A stretch of DNA of 64,000 bases from NCBI GenBank assembly GCA_020630915.1, contig JAHDIF010000001.1, positions 62,001-126,000 of the forward strand, given 5' to 3'. The DNA comes from Dokdonia sp. Lineage in GTDB: Bacteria > Bacteroidota > Bacteroidia > Flavobacteriales > Flavobacteriaceae. Each line of letters starts with the position of its first letter. The stretch's first letter is position 1. The position numbers were made by a program, and so were the translations under genes. This document shows positions 27,178 through 36,581 of the stretch, piece after piece. The notes under the pieces were generated by a model. That model did not search any database and had not been told where the DNA came from. It was given only the letters and a program-made list of their open reading frames with translations.

Positions 27178-28434
27178 TTACATCCCTGTTCGAATGGCTT
27201 CTACAGGATCTAACCTAGAAGCTCCTATGGCAGGTATAATACCTGCAACAATTCCAATTAGGAATGTTGTAGACAGTCCAATAAACACATTACCAAAGGA
27301 CAAAACAAATTCAAAACTATCTACACTGGCAGATAAGATAACAGCTATTAGCCACACAAAGAATAATCCGATAAGTCCTCCAAAAATAGAGAGCAAAATG
27401 GATTCAAATAAAAACTGAAAAAGGATAAATCTCCTTTTTGCTCCTAAGGCTTTCTGGATTCCAATGAGATTGGTACGCTCTCTCACACTTACAAACATAA
27501 TATTAGCAATCCCAAACCCACCTACAAGTAATGCAAAACCTCCTATACCCCAACCTACACCTGTAAGGAAACCTATTATATTGTCTATAAAGGCCGTAAA
27601 ACCTTTAAGTTGGTTAATAAAAAAGTTGCTTACCTCATCTGTTTTCAAGCCCCTCTTGTTGCGTAATTTTTGCTCTGCTAGTGCAAGAAACTCTGCATCA
27701 TCTACACCTGATTCTGGCAATAAGATAATCTGAGGAAAAGTAGATCTGTTGTTATCACCATAAATTTTTCTTGTGAGGTTTACAGGAACTAAGACGATTT
27801 CATCCTTAGAATCGTCAAAAAGGCCGCCTCCTTCTTTTTTAAGAACACCTATAACCGTAAGCTTTCTGCTATAAATTCTTATTTTTTTCCCAATCGCATT
27901 AACTCCTTCGCCGAACAGCTTATTTCGTATTTCATTACCAATTACAATTACACTTGCTCCGGCGACAGACTCTGCTTCATTAAAGTATCGCCCTTGTTCA
28001 AATTGTAATGCCTCAATATCATAATAACCATCAGTTGTTGCACCTATTCCTACATTTTCTATAACCTCATCATTATACTTAATAGTCTGAGACGGCACAT
28101 TAAGCACATAAGACATGGCCTTGACATCAGACATCGTTCTATCTAAATATTGAAAGTCTTCATACTTTACAAGAGGAAATTGTTCTCTTTTCCACCTTGG
28201 CACTTCTGTAGGCCCGAAAGAAACGTGGCATAAGATCATTGTATTTTGATCTAAGGAAGACAAACTTCCTTTAATTTCTCTCTCTAAAGAATCTACCGCG
28301 GCAAGCACACCAATAATAGAGAAAATACCCACAGTAACACCCATAAGAGACAAGAACGTTCTAAGCTTGTTATTGCGTAATGCATTAAGTGCAAATCTAA
28401 AGCTCTCTTTAAGTACGCGTAAGTATATTAACAT
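27178..28434 (-). CDS. MacB-type ABC transporter permease
   Basis: A 418-residue permease of the MacB/FtsX class: N-terminal helix (NKLRTFLSLMGVTVGIFSII), a large periplasmic MacB-PCD domain, then three helices with GGFGIANIMFVSVRERTNLI and IGIVAGIIPAIGASRLDPVE. The start is ATG 28434; the codon before it is TTG. Such permeases work as dimers with a LolD-like ATPase in lipoprotein or peptide export. No ATPase gene is adjacent, so it probably uses one encoded elsewhere. It is convergent with the fRMsr gene and divergent from purH. Confidence 0.88.
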   Translation of the reverse strand: MLIYLRVLKESFRFALNALRNNKLRTFLSLMGVTVGIFSIIGVLAAVDSLEREIKGSLSSLDQNTMILCHVSFGPTEVPRWKREQFPLVKYEDFQYLDRTMSDVKAMSYVLNVPSQTIKYNDEVIENVGIGATTDGYYDIEALQFEQGRYFNEAESVAGASVIVIGNEIRNKLFGEGVNAIGKKIRIYSRKLTVIGVLKKEGGGLFDDSKDEIVLVPVNLTRKIYGDNNRSTFPQIILLPESGVDDAEFLALAEQKLRNKRGLKTDEVSNFFINQLKGFTAFIDNIIGFLTGVGWGIGGFALLVGGFGIANIMFVSVRERTNLIGIQKALGAKRRFILFQFLFESILLSIFGGLIGLFFVWLIAVILSASVDSFEFVLSFGNVFIGLSTTFLIGIVAGIIPAIGASRLDPVEAIRTGM

Positions 28435-28579
28435 CAAGGAATTTTCTAAAGATTAAAGATAAGACGTCTATGTTGAAAATATGTTACAACTTCTTAAAAT
28501 TTACCCATAACTAAGGCATTAAGAACGTATCTAAATTCCTATTTTTACAGCTATTCTAAAATTTTGTTATAAGCATAGC

Positions 28580-30112
28580 ATGAGCGACATTAAAAAAGCG
28601 AGTTCCGCATTAGTTTCTGTATTTAGTAAAGACGGTCTTGCACCCCTAGTAAAAAAGATGCACGAGCTGGGCATTACCCTATATTCAACTGGAGGCACAG
28701 AAAAATTTATTAAAGATTTAGGAATTCCTGTTGTTGCGGTTGAGGATGTTACTTCCTACCCCTCTATCTTAGGAGGGCGTGTAAAAACATTACACCCTAA
28801 GGTTTTTGGAGGTATTTTGAACCGTCAAGATCACCAAGGAGATATCGCCGAAATGGAACAATATGAAATACCACAACTGGATATTGTTATTGTAGATCTA
28901 TACCCTTTTGAAAAAACAGTTGCCTCTGGTGCCTCGGAGCAAGATATTATAGAAAAGATAGATATAGGCGGTATTTCTCTAATACGTGCTGCGGCAAAAA
29001 ACTTTAAGGATACCCTTTGTGTATCTTCCATGGAAGATTACAATGAAGTTTTAGAAATCCTAACGAACAATAATGGAGGAACCACCATTGCAGATCGTAA
29101 ACGGTATGCAGCAAAGTCATTTGCGGTTTCATCTCATTACGATACAGCAATCTTTAATTATTTTAATAGCGATCATAGCATCCCGGCACTTAAAATAAGT
29201 GAAAATAAAGGGCAAGTACTGCGTTATGGTGAGAATCCTCACCAAAGAGGGTTTTTCTTTGGGGATTTTGACGCCATGTTCGATAAATTACACGGCAAAG
29301 CATTATCATACAACAACCTACTAGATGTAGATGCGGCTGTAAACCTTATGAATGAATTTACAGGTGAAGCTCCAACCTTTGCCATACTTAAACATAATAA
29401 TGCCTGCGGTTTTGCACAAAGAGATACCGTTTATCAAGCCTATGTAGATGCGCTTGCTGGAGATCCTGTATCTGCTTTTGGAGGAATTTTAATTGCTAAT
29501 ACAGAAATAGATCAAGCTGCTGCGCTAGAAATTCACAAGTTGTTTTGCGAAGTGGTAATTGCACCCTCTTTCTCATCAGAAGCCTTGGAAACACTTAAGG
29601 GAAAAAAGAACAGAATACTATTAATCCAGAAAGAAGTAACACTTTCTGAAACAACCGTAAGAACTTGCCTTAACGGTGCTTTAGTACAAGACAGAGATGC
29701 AAAAACAGATGCTCAAGAAGATTTAACGCAAGCCACAAACAATAAACCGTCTGATCGTGAGTTAGAAGATTTATTATTTGCCTCTAAAATCTGTAAACAT
29801 ACCAAGTCTAACACGATTGTACTGGCTAAAAATAAACAACTTTGTGCCAGCGGTACAGGACAAACCTCTCGTGTAGATGCCCTAAGACAAGCTATAGAAA
29901 AAGCTACCGCTTTTGGTTTTGATTTGCAGGATGCAGTAATGGCGAGTGATGCGTTCTTCCCTTTTCCAGATTGTGTAGAGATTGCAGATAACGCTGGAAT
30001 TACTTCGGTAATACAGCCTGGAGGCTCGATCAAGGACCAACTTACTATAGATTATTGTAATGAAAACAATATTTCGATGGTATTAACAGGAACAAGACAT
30101 TTTAAACATTAA
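28580..30112 (+). CDS. purH: Bifunctional AICAR transformylase / IMP cyclohydrolase
   Basis: Catalyses the last two steps of de novo IMP synthesis, 510 residues. The N-terminal cyclohydrolase domain has STGGTEKFIKDLGIPV and LGGRVKTLHPKVFGGIL; the C-terminal transformylase domain has LRYGENPHQRGFF, ILKHNNACGFA and SDAFFPFPDCVEIA. Length is that of the standard enzyme. It is a single gene with no purine riboswitch that I can see upstream. A palindrome copy at 30127 separates it from mreB. Confidence 0.97.
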   Translation: MSDIKKASSALVSVFSKDGLAPLVKKMHELGITLYSTGGTEKFIKDLGIPVVAVEDVTSYPSILGGRVKTLHPKVFGGILNRQDHQGDIAEMEQYEIPQLDIVIVDLYPFEKTVASGASEQDIIEKIDIGGISLIRAAAKNFKDTLCVSSMEDYNEVLEILTNNNGGTTIADRKRYAAKSFAVSSHYDTAIFNYFNSDHSIPALKISENKGQVLRYGENPHQRGFFFGDFDAMFDKLHGKALSYNNLLDVDAAVNLMNEFTGEAPTFAILKHNNACGFAQRDTVYQAYVDALAGDPVSAFGGILIANTEIDQAAALEIHKLFCEVVIAPSFSSEALETLKGKKNRILLIQKEVTLSETTVRTCLNGALVQDRDAKTDAQEDLTQATNNKPSDRELEDLLFASKICKHTKSNTIVLAKNKQLCASGTGQTSRVDALRQAIEKATAFGFDLQDAVMASDAFFPFPDCVEIADNAGITSVIQPGGSIKDQLTIDYCNENNISMVLTGTRHFKH

Positions 30113-30126
30113 TTGATGGGGATTAC

Positions 30127-30140
30127 GCTTTCGCGAAAGC
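30127..30140. repeat. GCTTTCGCGAAAGC palindrome
   Basis: Exact copy 14 nt past the purH stop codon, extended to ACGCTTTCGCGAAAGCGT and followed by five A. Confidence 0.95.
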
Positions 30141-30231
30141 GTAAAAACCTCCTCAAAATCGGGTTAATTTTTTGTACATTTAGCTACACTCGATTCTAAA
30201 CCAGAATAACCTCTAATACTAAAATCACCTT

Positions 30232-31260
30232 ATGGGATTTTTTGATTTCCTTACAGAAGACATTGCCATAGACCTTGGAACGGCAAATACCCTAATTATT
30301 CACAACGATAAAGTTGTGGTAGATAGCCCTTCTATAGTAGCACGTGATCGCACGACCAAAAAGATTATTGCAGTAGGTAAGGAAGCTGCCCAGATGCAGG
30401 GAAAAACGCATGAAAATATCAAAACTATTAGACCTCTTAAGGATGGGGTAATAGCAGATTTTGACGCTAGTGAGCAAATGATTAGTATGTTCATTAAAGA
30501 GATTCCTGCGTTAAAGAAAAAACTATTCCCGCCATCTCTTCGCATGGTTATTTGCATTCCTTCTGGAATCACAGAGGTAGAAATGCGTGCGGTAAAGGAA
30601 AGTGCAGAGCGTGTAAACGGGAAAGAAGTATACCTTATACACGAGCCTATGGCCGCAGCTATAGGTATAGGAGTAGACATCATGCAACCTAAGGGTAATA
30701 TGATTGTGGATATAGGTGGGGGTACGACAGAGATTGCAGTTATTGCCTTAGGAGGTATTGTATGCGATAAGTCGGTTAAAATTGCAGGTGACGTATTTAC
30801 AAACGACATCATTTATTATATGCGTACCCAGCACAACTTATATGTAGGTGAGCGCAGTGCAGAAAAGATTAAAATACAAATAGGTGCCGCGACAGAAGAT
30901 CTAGAAGTACCGCCAGAAGAAATGAGTGTACAAGGGCGTGACTTGCTTACAGGTAAACCTAAACAGGTACAAATATCTTATAGAGAAATCGCTAAAGCCT
31001 TAGACAAGTCTATTTTAAGAATAGAAGATGCCGTAATGGAAACGCTTTCTCAAACACCTCCAGAACTAGCCGCAGATATTTATAACACAGGGATATATCT
31101 CGCTGGAGGAGGTTCTATGCTCAGAGGACTAGACAAACGACTCTCGCAAAAGACAGATCTACCTGTATATATTGCAGAAGACCCTTTAAGAGCCGTCGTA
31201 AGAGGTACCGGAATCACTCTAAAAAATATACCGAAGTACAAGAGTGTTCTTATAAAATAG
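30232..31260 (+). CDS. mreB: Rod-shape determining protein MreB
   Basis: Bacterial actin that guides side-wall peptidoglycan synthesis, 342 residues. Phosphate loop DLGTANTLII, second phosphate motif NMIVDIGGGTTEIAVIALG and adenosine motif AGGGSMLRGLDKRLS are all intact. First gene of mreB-mreC-mreD-PBP2-rodA, all on the plus strand with short gaps or overlaps. Length is normal. Confidence 0.98.
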   Translation: MGFFDFLTEDIAIDLGTANTLIIHNDKVVVDSPSIVARDRTTKKIIAVGKEAAQMQGKTHENIKTIRPLKDGVIADFDASEQMISMFIKEIPALKKKLFPPSLRMVICIPSGITEVEMRAVKESAERVNGKEVYLIHEPMAAAIGIGVDIMQPKGNMIVDIGGGTTEIAVIALGGIVCDKSVKIAGDVFTNDIIYYMRTQHNLYVGERSAEKIKIQIGAATEDLEVPPEEMSVQGRDLLTGKPKQVQISYREIAKALDKSILRIEDAVMETLSQTPPELAADIYNTGIYLAGGGSMLRGLDKRLSQKTDLPVYIAEDPLRAVVRGTGITLKNIPKYKSVLIK

Positions 31261-31266
31261 TGACAC

Positions 31267-32088
31267 ATGCAACAGATTATTAGTTTTTTACTTAGGAACA
31301 AGAACTTCCTTTTGTACCTTTTATTACTAATAATTTCTCTTGTTTTTACCATACAATCACACGCGTATCATCGCAGTAAGTTCATCAACTCAGCAAACCT
31401 TCTTTCTGGAGGTATTTATGAAACTCTAAGTGATGTTCAAGGATATTTTAAACTAAAATCTCGCAATCAAGAACTCGTAGAAGAAAATGCACGCTTGCGC
31501 GAAATACTACATTTAAAAGCTGCCGATGAACCCATCCCACTTTACTCGGGTATAAAAAATACTAATTACGAATTCTCACCAGCAAAAATTGTAAAAAACA
31601 GCTATTCGAAAACCGATAATATCATTACTGTAAAAATAGGAGAACGCGATAGTATACAGCCAGACATGGGAGTAGTTACAAGCAAAGGAATAGTAGGAAT
31701 TATAGACAATACCTCTACTAATTATAGTACCATCCTATCCATCTTAAATACTTCATTTCAAACCAATGCGAAGCTAAAAAATACAGAACATTTTGGAACG
31801 CTTAAGTGGGATGGAAATGATCCAAATATTGTGCAACTAATAGATATGCAAGAGCAAGCTCCTGTGACTATAGGAGATACCATTGAGACCAGTGGTCGTT
31901 CATCTATTTTTCCCAAGGGAATTACCATAGGCACCGTAGAAAACAAAACTCTAGACGCAAGCAAAAATTTTTACACACTTACCATAAGACTCGTTAATGA
32001 CATGACAGATATAGGGTACGTATATGTTATAAAAAACAAAAACACCCAAGAGATAGACTCACTAGAAACACCTTTAATTGATGAATAA
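31267..32088 (+). CDS. mreC: Rod-shape determining protein MreC
   Basis: Periplasmic scaffold of the elongasome, 273 residues. One N-terminal helix (about 13-31, FLLYLLLLIISLVFTIQSHA), a coiled coil with QELVEENARLREILHLKA, then the two beta domains (GVVTSKGIVGIIDNTS, IETSGRSSIFPKGITIG). It starts 6 nt after mreB and overlaps mreD by 8 nt, so coupled translation is likely. Confidence 0.95.
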   Translation: MQQIISFLLRNKNFLLYLLLLIISLVFTIQSHAYHRSKFINSANLLSGGIYETLSDVQGYFKLKSRNQELVEENARLREILHLKAADEPIPLYSGIKNTNYEFSPAKIVKNSYSKTDNIITVKIGERDSIQPDMGVVTSKGIVGIIDNTSTNYSTILSILNTSFQTNAKLKNTEHFGTLKWDGNDPNIVQLIDMQEQAPVTIGDTIETSGRSSIFPKGITIGTVENKTLDASKNFYTLTIRLVNDMTDIGYVYVIKNKNTQEIDSLETPLIDE

Positions 32089-32587
32089 AAGTATCATTAA
32101 ATCGGTTGTGCAATTTATACTGTTGATGCTCTCACAAATTGTTATTTTTAATAACATAGACTTCTTAGGCTATATAAATCCTTACCCTTATATTTTATTT
32201 CTTCTTTTATTTCCATTTACGTCTAACCGCTCTTTACTCATATTAACCGCCTTTGTCTCTGGACTTTTGATGGATATATTTGGTGATAGTGGAGGGATTC
32301 ACGCTGCAGCCTGTTTAACACTAGCCTACCTTAGACCTGTAGCCCTAAGAATTGCATTTGGGGTAAGTTATGAATATAACACCATACGTATTTCGAATAC
32401 AACCTTGTACGAACGTTTTGTATATATAACTATTCTAGTTGTTATACATCATTTTGTTCTTTTCTTACTAGAAGTATTTAACATTTCTAGTATACTTTAC
32501 ATTCTTCAAAAAACGTTGTTTACTAGTATATTTACCATACTACTTTGTATCTTATTTACAATCTTTTTTGGCAGACCTAAGCAATGA
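32081..32587 (+). CDS. mreD: Rod-shape determining protein MreD
   Basis: A 168-residue inner-membrane protein with about five helices that anchors the MreBCD complex. I start at ATG 32081; a TTG one codon upstream is less likely. SNRSLLILTAFVSGLLMDIF and the following SGGIHAAACLTLAYLRP are the conserved MreD features. It overlaps mreC by 8 nt and the next gene by 4 nt (ATGA). Confidence 0.93.
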   Translation: MNKSIIKSVVQFILLMLSQIVIFNNIDFLGYINPYPYILFLLLFPFTSNRSLLILTAFVSGLLMDIFGDSGGIHAAACLTLAYLRPVALRIAFGVSYEYNTIRISNTTLYERFVYITILVVIHHFVLFLLEVFNISSILYILQKTLFTSIFTILLCILFTIFFGRPKQ

Positions 32588-34491
32588 GAAAAATTTTACT
32601 ATTAGCACTTGTATTAACCACGGGGCTCATATTTATAGGTCGTCTTTTTTATTTACAAATTTACGATACCTCAGCCACCACTCTATCTAAGAATAATGCC
32701 ATAAAAGTGGTTTATGATTATCCTCAGAGAGGTCACATCTATGACCGAAATGGAGCTTTGCTTGTCACCAATCAACCCTCCTATGATCTTATGGCAATTC
32801 CAAAGGAGATTAAACCTTTTGACACCTTAGCTCTCAGTAAACTTATAGCAGTAACCCCTGATAAACTTCGAAAAGAGTTAAAACGCGCTTGGAACTACTC
32901 ACCTAGACAGGCGCAAGTAATCATACCTACTCTCTCTAAAGAAGAGTATGCCTTCTTGGGAGAACAATTACGCAAGTATGAAGGTTTTTACATACAGAAA
33001 AGAAGCTTGCGAGATTATCAAATAGATTTTGGCGCTAACTTTCTTGGTTATATACAAGAGGTAAATCGCTCTACGATAAAAAAAGATCCTTACTACCAAT
33101 CTGGAGATTTAATAGGACGGCAAGGTGTCGAGCAACAATATGAAGATATATTACGTGGGATAAAGGGTGTAAAACGATATCAGAAAGATAGATTTAATAG
33201 AGCGATAGGACCCTACAAAAATGGGCTGTTAGACACCTTGCCAGTACCTGGTAACGATGTCACACTTACAATAGATGCAGAGCTACAGCGATATGCTGAG
33301 ACTCTTCTTACAAATAAAAGAGGAGGTATCGTTGCTCTAGAACCCAGTACTGGAGAAATTTTAGTTCTTGCCTCTGCGCCTAACTATGATCCCTCAGATC
33401 TTGTAGGACGTAAACGTAGTAAAAACTATACAAAGATGTACTACGATTCTATTTCTAAACCTTTAACAGATCGCGCCCTCCAAGGTCAGTATGCTCCAGG
33501 CTCACCATTTAAAGCTCTCACGGGACTAATAGGACTACAAGAAGGCGTTATCGGTTTAAATGAAAGTGTGTACTGCAAGGGAAGTTACAATTATGGTGGG
33601 CGCAAACCCTTAGGCTGCCATGCCCACAAGAGGTCTGTTAATCTTGTAAGTGGTATTGCACATTCTTGCAATAGCTATTTTGCTACTGTATACAGAAAAA
33701 CCATAGATAAATTTGAAACTCCTCAAAAAGGAATGAATGCTTGGAAACGGCATTTAGAAAGTTTTGGACTTGGCAATTACATGGGGTATGATCTACCTAC
33801 TGGGAAAAAAGGTCTTATTCCTGGGGCAGATTTTTACGACCGCTACTATGAATTTTACTGGGGCCCCACTACTAATATCTCTAATGCAATAGGACAAGGA
33901 GAAGTATTAACAACTCCTATACAAATGGCAAATTTTACAGCTGCCATTGCAAATAGAGGGCACTTTTTTAGACCTCACATCATTAAGAACATTAAAGGTG
34001 TTGATTCAATTCCCGCTATTTATACTAATAGAAATAACACAACCATTAACCCTTCTCATTTTGAACCAGTTGTACAAGGGTTAAATGATGTTTACAATTT
34101 TGGTACTGCAAAATCATTACAAGTGCCTGGTATAGATATCTGTGGAAAAACTGGAACTGCAGAAAACTATGTGAAAATAGATGGAAAGAGAGTACAACTT
34201 ACAGATCATTCTACTTTTGTGGCATTTGCCCCCAAGGATGATCCTAAAATAGCAATTGCCGTTTTTATTGAAAATGGTTATTGGGGATCGCGTTACGGAG
34301 GCAGAATCGCTTCACTACTTATAGATAAATATCTAAATGGAGAAGTGGTCCGTAAAGATTTAGAACATTGGATTCTAACCCATAGTCTAGAAGAAGAATA
34401 TGCTAAGCCTTTGTCAGGAAAGCCCTTTCCAATAAATGACGGAAAAAAAATCAGTGCCAAATTTTTAGCAGAAGTAACAACCCAAGAATGA
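32584..34491 (+). CDS. mrdA: Penicillin-binding protein 2 (elongasome transpeptidase)
   Basis: Class B transpeptidase that cross-links side-wall peptidoglycan together with RodA, 635 residues. An N-terminal membrane helix and PBP dimer domain (GHIYDRNGALLVTNQPSYDL) precede the transpeptidase domain with all three active-site motifs: SxxK in APGSPFKALTG, SxN in AHSCNSYFATV and KTG in ICGKTGTAENY. Start overlaps mreD and stop overlaps rodA, each by 4 nt. Normal length. Confidence 0.96.
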   Translation: MRKILLLALVLTTGLIFIGRLFYLQIYDTSATTLSKNNAIKVVYDYPQRGHIYDRNGALLVTNQPSYDLMAIPKEIKPFDTLALSKLIAVTPDKLRKELKRAWNYSPRQAQVIIPTLSKEEYAFLGEQLRKYEGFYIQKRSLRDYQIDFGANFLGYIQEVNRSTIKKDPYYQSGDLIGRQGVEQQYEDILRGIKGVKRYQKDRFNRAIGPYKNGLLDTLPVPGNDVTLTIDAELQRYAETLLTNKRGGIVALEPSTGEILVLASAPNYDPSDLVGRKRSKNYTKMYYDSISKPLTDRALQGQYAPGSPFKALTGLIGLQEGVIGLNESVYCKGSYNYGGRKPLGCHAHKRSVNLVSGIAHSCNSYFATVYRKTIDKFETPQKGMNAWKRHLESFGLGNYMGYDLPTGKKGLIPGADFYDRYYEFYWGPTTNISNAIGQGEVLTTPIQMANFTAAIANRGHFFRPHIIKNIKGVDSIPAIYTNRNNTTINPSHFEPVVQGLNDVYNFGTAKSLQVPGIDICGKTGTAENYVKIDGKRVQLTDHSTFVAFAPKDDPKIAIAVFIENGYWGSRYGGRIASLLIDKYLNGEVVRKDLEHWILTHSLEEEYAKPLSGKPFPINDGKKISAKFLAEVTTQE

Positions 34492-35747
34492 GTATCCCAT
34501 CTCGTCATAAAGGAAGTTTTGACTGGGTTTTGATACTTATATACCTTGCCCTTGTCACGATAGGGTGGATTAATATTTACTCTACTACGTATGACCCTGA
34601 TGTGGTAAGCTTCTTTAACCTGTCTAACTTATATTTCAAACAGTTACTTTGGATAGGGTTTGGAATACTGCTCATTATAGTCATTCTCTCCCTAGATGTT
34701 AAGTTCCTTGAACGGTTCTCCTCTATATTTTACATTGTAGCATTGCTCTTATTATTGGGACTATTCGTATTTGGTAAAAATATTAATGGTGCGACCAGTT
34801 GGTATGCTATTGGACCATTAACCTTACAACCTAGTGAGTTTGCAAAAGCGGCTACTGCACTTGCTATAGCCAAATATCTAAGCGACCTACAAACAGATAT
34901 TAAAACATTACAAGGTCAATTACGGGCCTTTCTTATTATTGCCTTACCCGCAATTATTATCATACCCCAGCCCGATCCTGGTAGCGCATTAGTGTATGCA
35001 GCCTTTTTCTTTCCACTATATAGAGAAGGTCTGGCAGGAGTGTACTTGCTATTAGGGTTTACAAGCATTGTGTTATTTATATGTACGCTACTATTCGGTA
35101 CTCTAGTTATAAGCTGTGCTATTTTACTGATAGGTAGTGTACTATTTTATATTAATAGAAAGAAGAGGCCATCCAAGCGTCTTTACATAGGAGCTATACT
35201 TATTACTTGTCTCTTTTCTTTATCTGTAAATTACATTTTTAATAATGTATTTGAACAGCGCCATCGAGACCGATTTAATATAGCCTTAGGCAAGGAAGTA
35301 GACACTCAGAGTATAGGATACAATACACAGCAAAGTGAGATAGCTATCGGTAATGGAGGATGGACAGGTCAAGGTTTTTTACAAGGCACACAAACTACAG
35401 GAGACTTTGTTCCTGAGCAAGAAACTGACTACATATTTAGTGCGGTGGGTGAAGAATGGGGATTTTTAGGGAGTGCCTTAGTCGTGCTTCTTTTCGTAAT
35501 CTTAATTCTGAGAATTATCCAACTATCTGAAAGACAAAAAAACGAGTTTAGTAGAATTTACGGATATAGTGTAGCGGGAATTTTATTTATCCACTTTACC
35601 GTTAATATTGGAATGGTGACAGGACTCCTACCTACTGTTGGAATTCCACTACCATTCTTTAGCTATGGAGGGTCTGGACTTTGGGCTTTTACCATCTTAC
35701 TTTTTATATTTGTAAAACTAGATGGCAACAAGGTAAATGAGTGGTAG
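34488..35747 (+). CDS. rodA: Peptidoglycan glycosyltransferase RodA
   Basis: SEDS-family glycan polymerase, partner of PBP2, 419 residues with about ten membrane helices. The catalytic Asp lies in IPQPDPGSALVYAAFF; EQETDYIFSAVGEEWGFLG and VGIPLPFFSYGGSG are SEDS signatures. It overlaps the PBP2 stop by 4 nt and ends the rod-shape operon. A palindrome copy follows 5 nt after the stop. Confidence 0.96.
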   Translation: MSIPSRHKGSFDWVLILIYLALVTIGWINIYSTTYDPDVVSFFNLSNLYFKQLLWIGFGILLIIVILSLDVKFLERFSSIFYIVALLLLLGLFVFGKNINGATSWYAIGPLTLQPSEFAKAATALAIAKYLSDLQTDIKTLQGQLRAFLIIALPAIIIIPQPDPGSALVYAAFFFPLYREGLAGVYLLLGFTSIVLFICTLLFGTLVISCAILLIGSVLFYINRKKRPSKRLYIGAILITCLFSLSVNYIFNNVFEQRHRDRFNIALGKEVDTQSIGYNTQQSEIAIGNGGWTGQGFLQGTQTTGDFVPEQETDYIFSAVGEEWGFLGSALVVLLFVILILRIIQLSERQKNEFSRIYGYSVAGILFIHFTVNIGMVTGLLPTVGIPLPFFSYGGSGLWAFTILLFIFVKLDGNKVNEW

Positions 35748-35751
35748 GTAC

Positions 35752-35765
35752 GCTTTCGCGAAAGC
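35752..35765. repeat. GCTTTCGCGAAAGC palindrome
   Basis: Exact copy in the 23-nt gap between the convergent rodA and nuclease genes. A transcript from either side would carry the hairpin, so terminator function is possible. Confidence 0.95.
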
Positions 35766-35770
35766 ATATT

Positions 35771-36580
35771 TTACCTAAAACTCCATCCCTTATAACTTGA
35801 CTTTGCCTCAAGTTCTGCTTCTTGAGTATCCTCAAGTTCTGGAAAAAAGTCTATTCCTGTTAACTGTTCTATCTTATCTACAGAAGTAACAAACTCATAC
35901 AAAGGCTTATCCGAAGGTTCGTGTTTCATCAAGAAAGCAAGCATACGCACATTTCCTCCTGACCTGTCGTATACGATTTTATAAAAGCTTCCAGGCACCG
36001 TTACATCTTCGGTACCAATAGCATCTATTTTGTCCTCTAAAATCCCTCCTGTAACAATATATACACCATCGTACTTTTTTGCCCAGTAGCGTACCTTTTG
36101 CTCTAATCTATTCCAGACTCCTGCATTAAACTCGTGCTCCTGCGGACTTATATTACTAGTTAAGAAAGTCTCATAATAAGCTTCTTCACTAAATTCTCTA
36201 TCACCAGCTGGACACAAGTGCCCTCTATCATAACCAGATTTTTTATAATTACGCCAGTGTGCACTTTTTGTTTTAACAGCAGGATCAACTTCAAAATAGG
36301 GACGTTTAAAATCGCTATTACGCACCTGCTTTTGAGTAAGCTCGTATGCCACCCACTCTGCCTGCTCATGCTCCTCACTATAACTCAACGAATAATAATT
36401 ATGATGTACTACCTGACCTGTAGTACTCTTGGGTAAGAAATAGGTATTAGTCGCTTCCTTTTTTACTTTGCCTTCATTTACAATAGGTGCATCAATAGTT
36501 TGATGTGCGTATTTTTCAAAAAGTAAATAGGCGATCATAAAAATAACGACGAGTATAGGATATGTGTATTTTCTTTTCAT
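35771..36580 (-). CDS. DNA/RNA non-specific endonuclease, membrane-anchored or secreted
   Basis: Member of the beta-beta-alpha-metal NUC1 (Serratia-type) nuclease family, 269 residues. N-terminal hydrophobic segment TYPILVVIFMIAYLLFEKYA is a signal or anchor. The catalytic signature is in KKSGYDRGHLCPAGDREFS; the metal-binding Asn region is FLTSNISPQEHEFNAGVWNR. It is likely extracytoplasmic, used for nutrient scavenging or defence against foreign DNA. It ends 1 nt before the start of the OppC-type gene and is probably co-transcribed with it. Confidence 0.92.
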   Translation of the reverse strand: MKRKYTYPILVVIFMIAYLLFEKYAHQTIDAPIVNEGKVKKEATNTYFLPKSTTGQVVHHNYYSLSYSEEHEQAEWVAYELTQKQVRNSDFKRPYFEVDPAVKTKSAHWRNYKKSGYDRGHLCPAGDREFSEEAYYETFLTSNISPQEHEFNAGVWNRLEQKVRYWAKKYDGVYIVTGGILEDKIDAIGTEDVTVPGSFYKIVYDRSGGNVRMLAFLMKHEPSDKPLYEFVTSVDKIEQLTGIDFFPELEDTQEAELEAKSSYKGWSFR

Positions 36581-36581
36581 T

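Noticed and set aside
35752-35765. All palindrome copies are Rho-independent terminators
   Set aside because: Ten of 17 exact copies lie inside genes and most copies lack a following T run.
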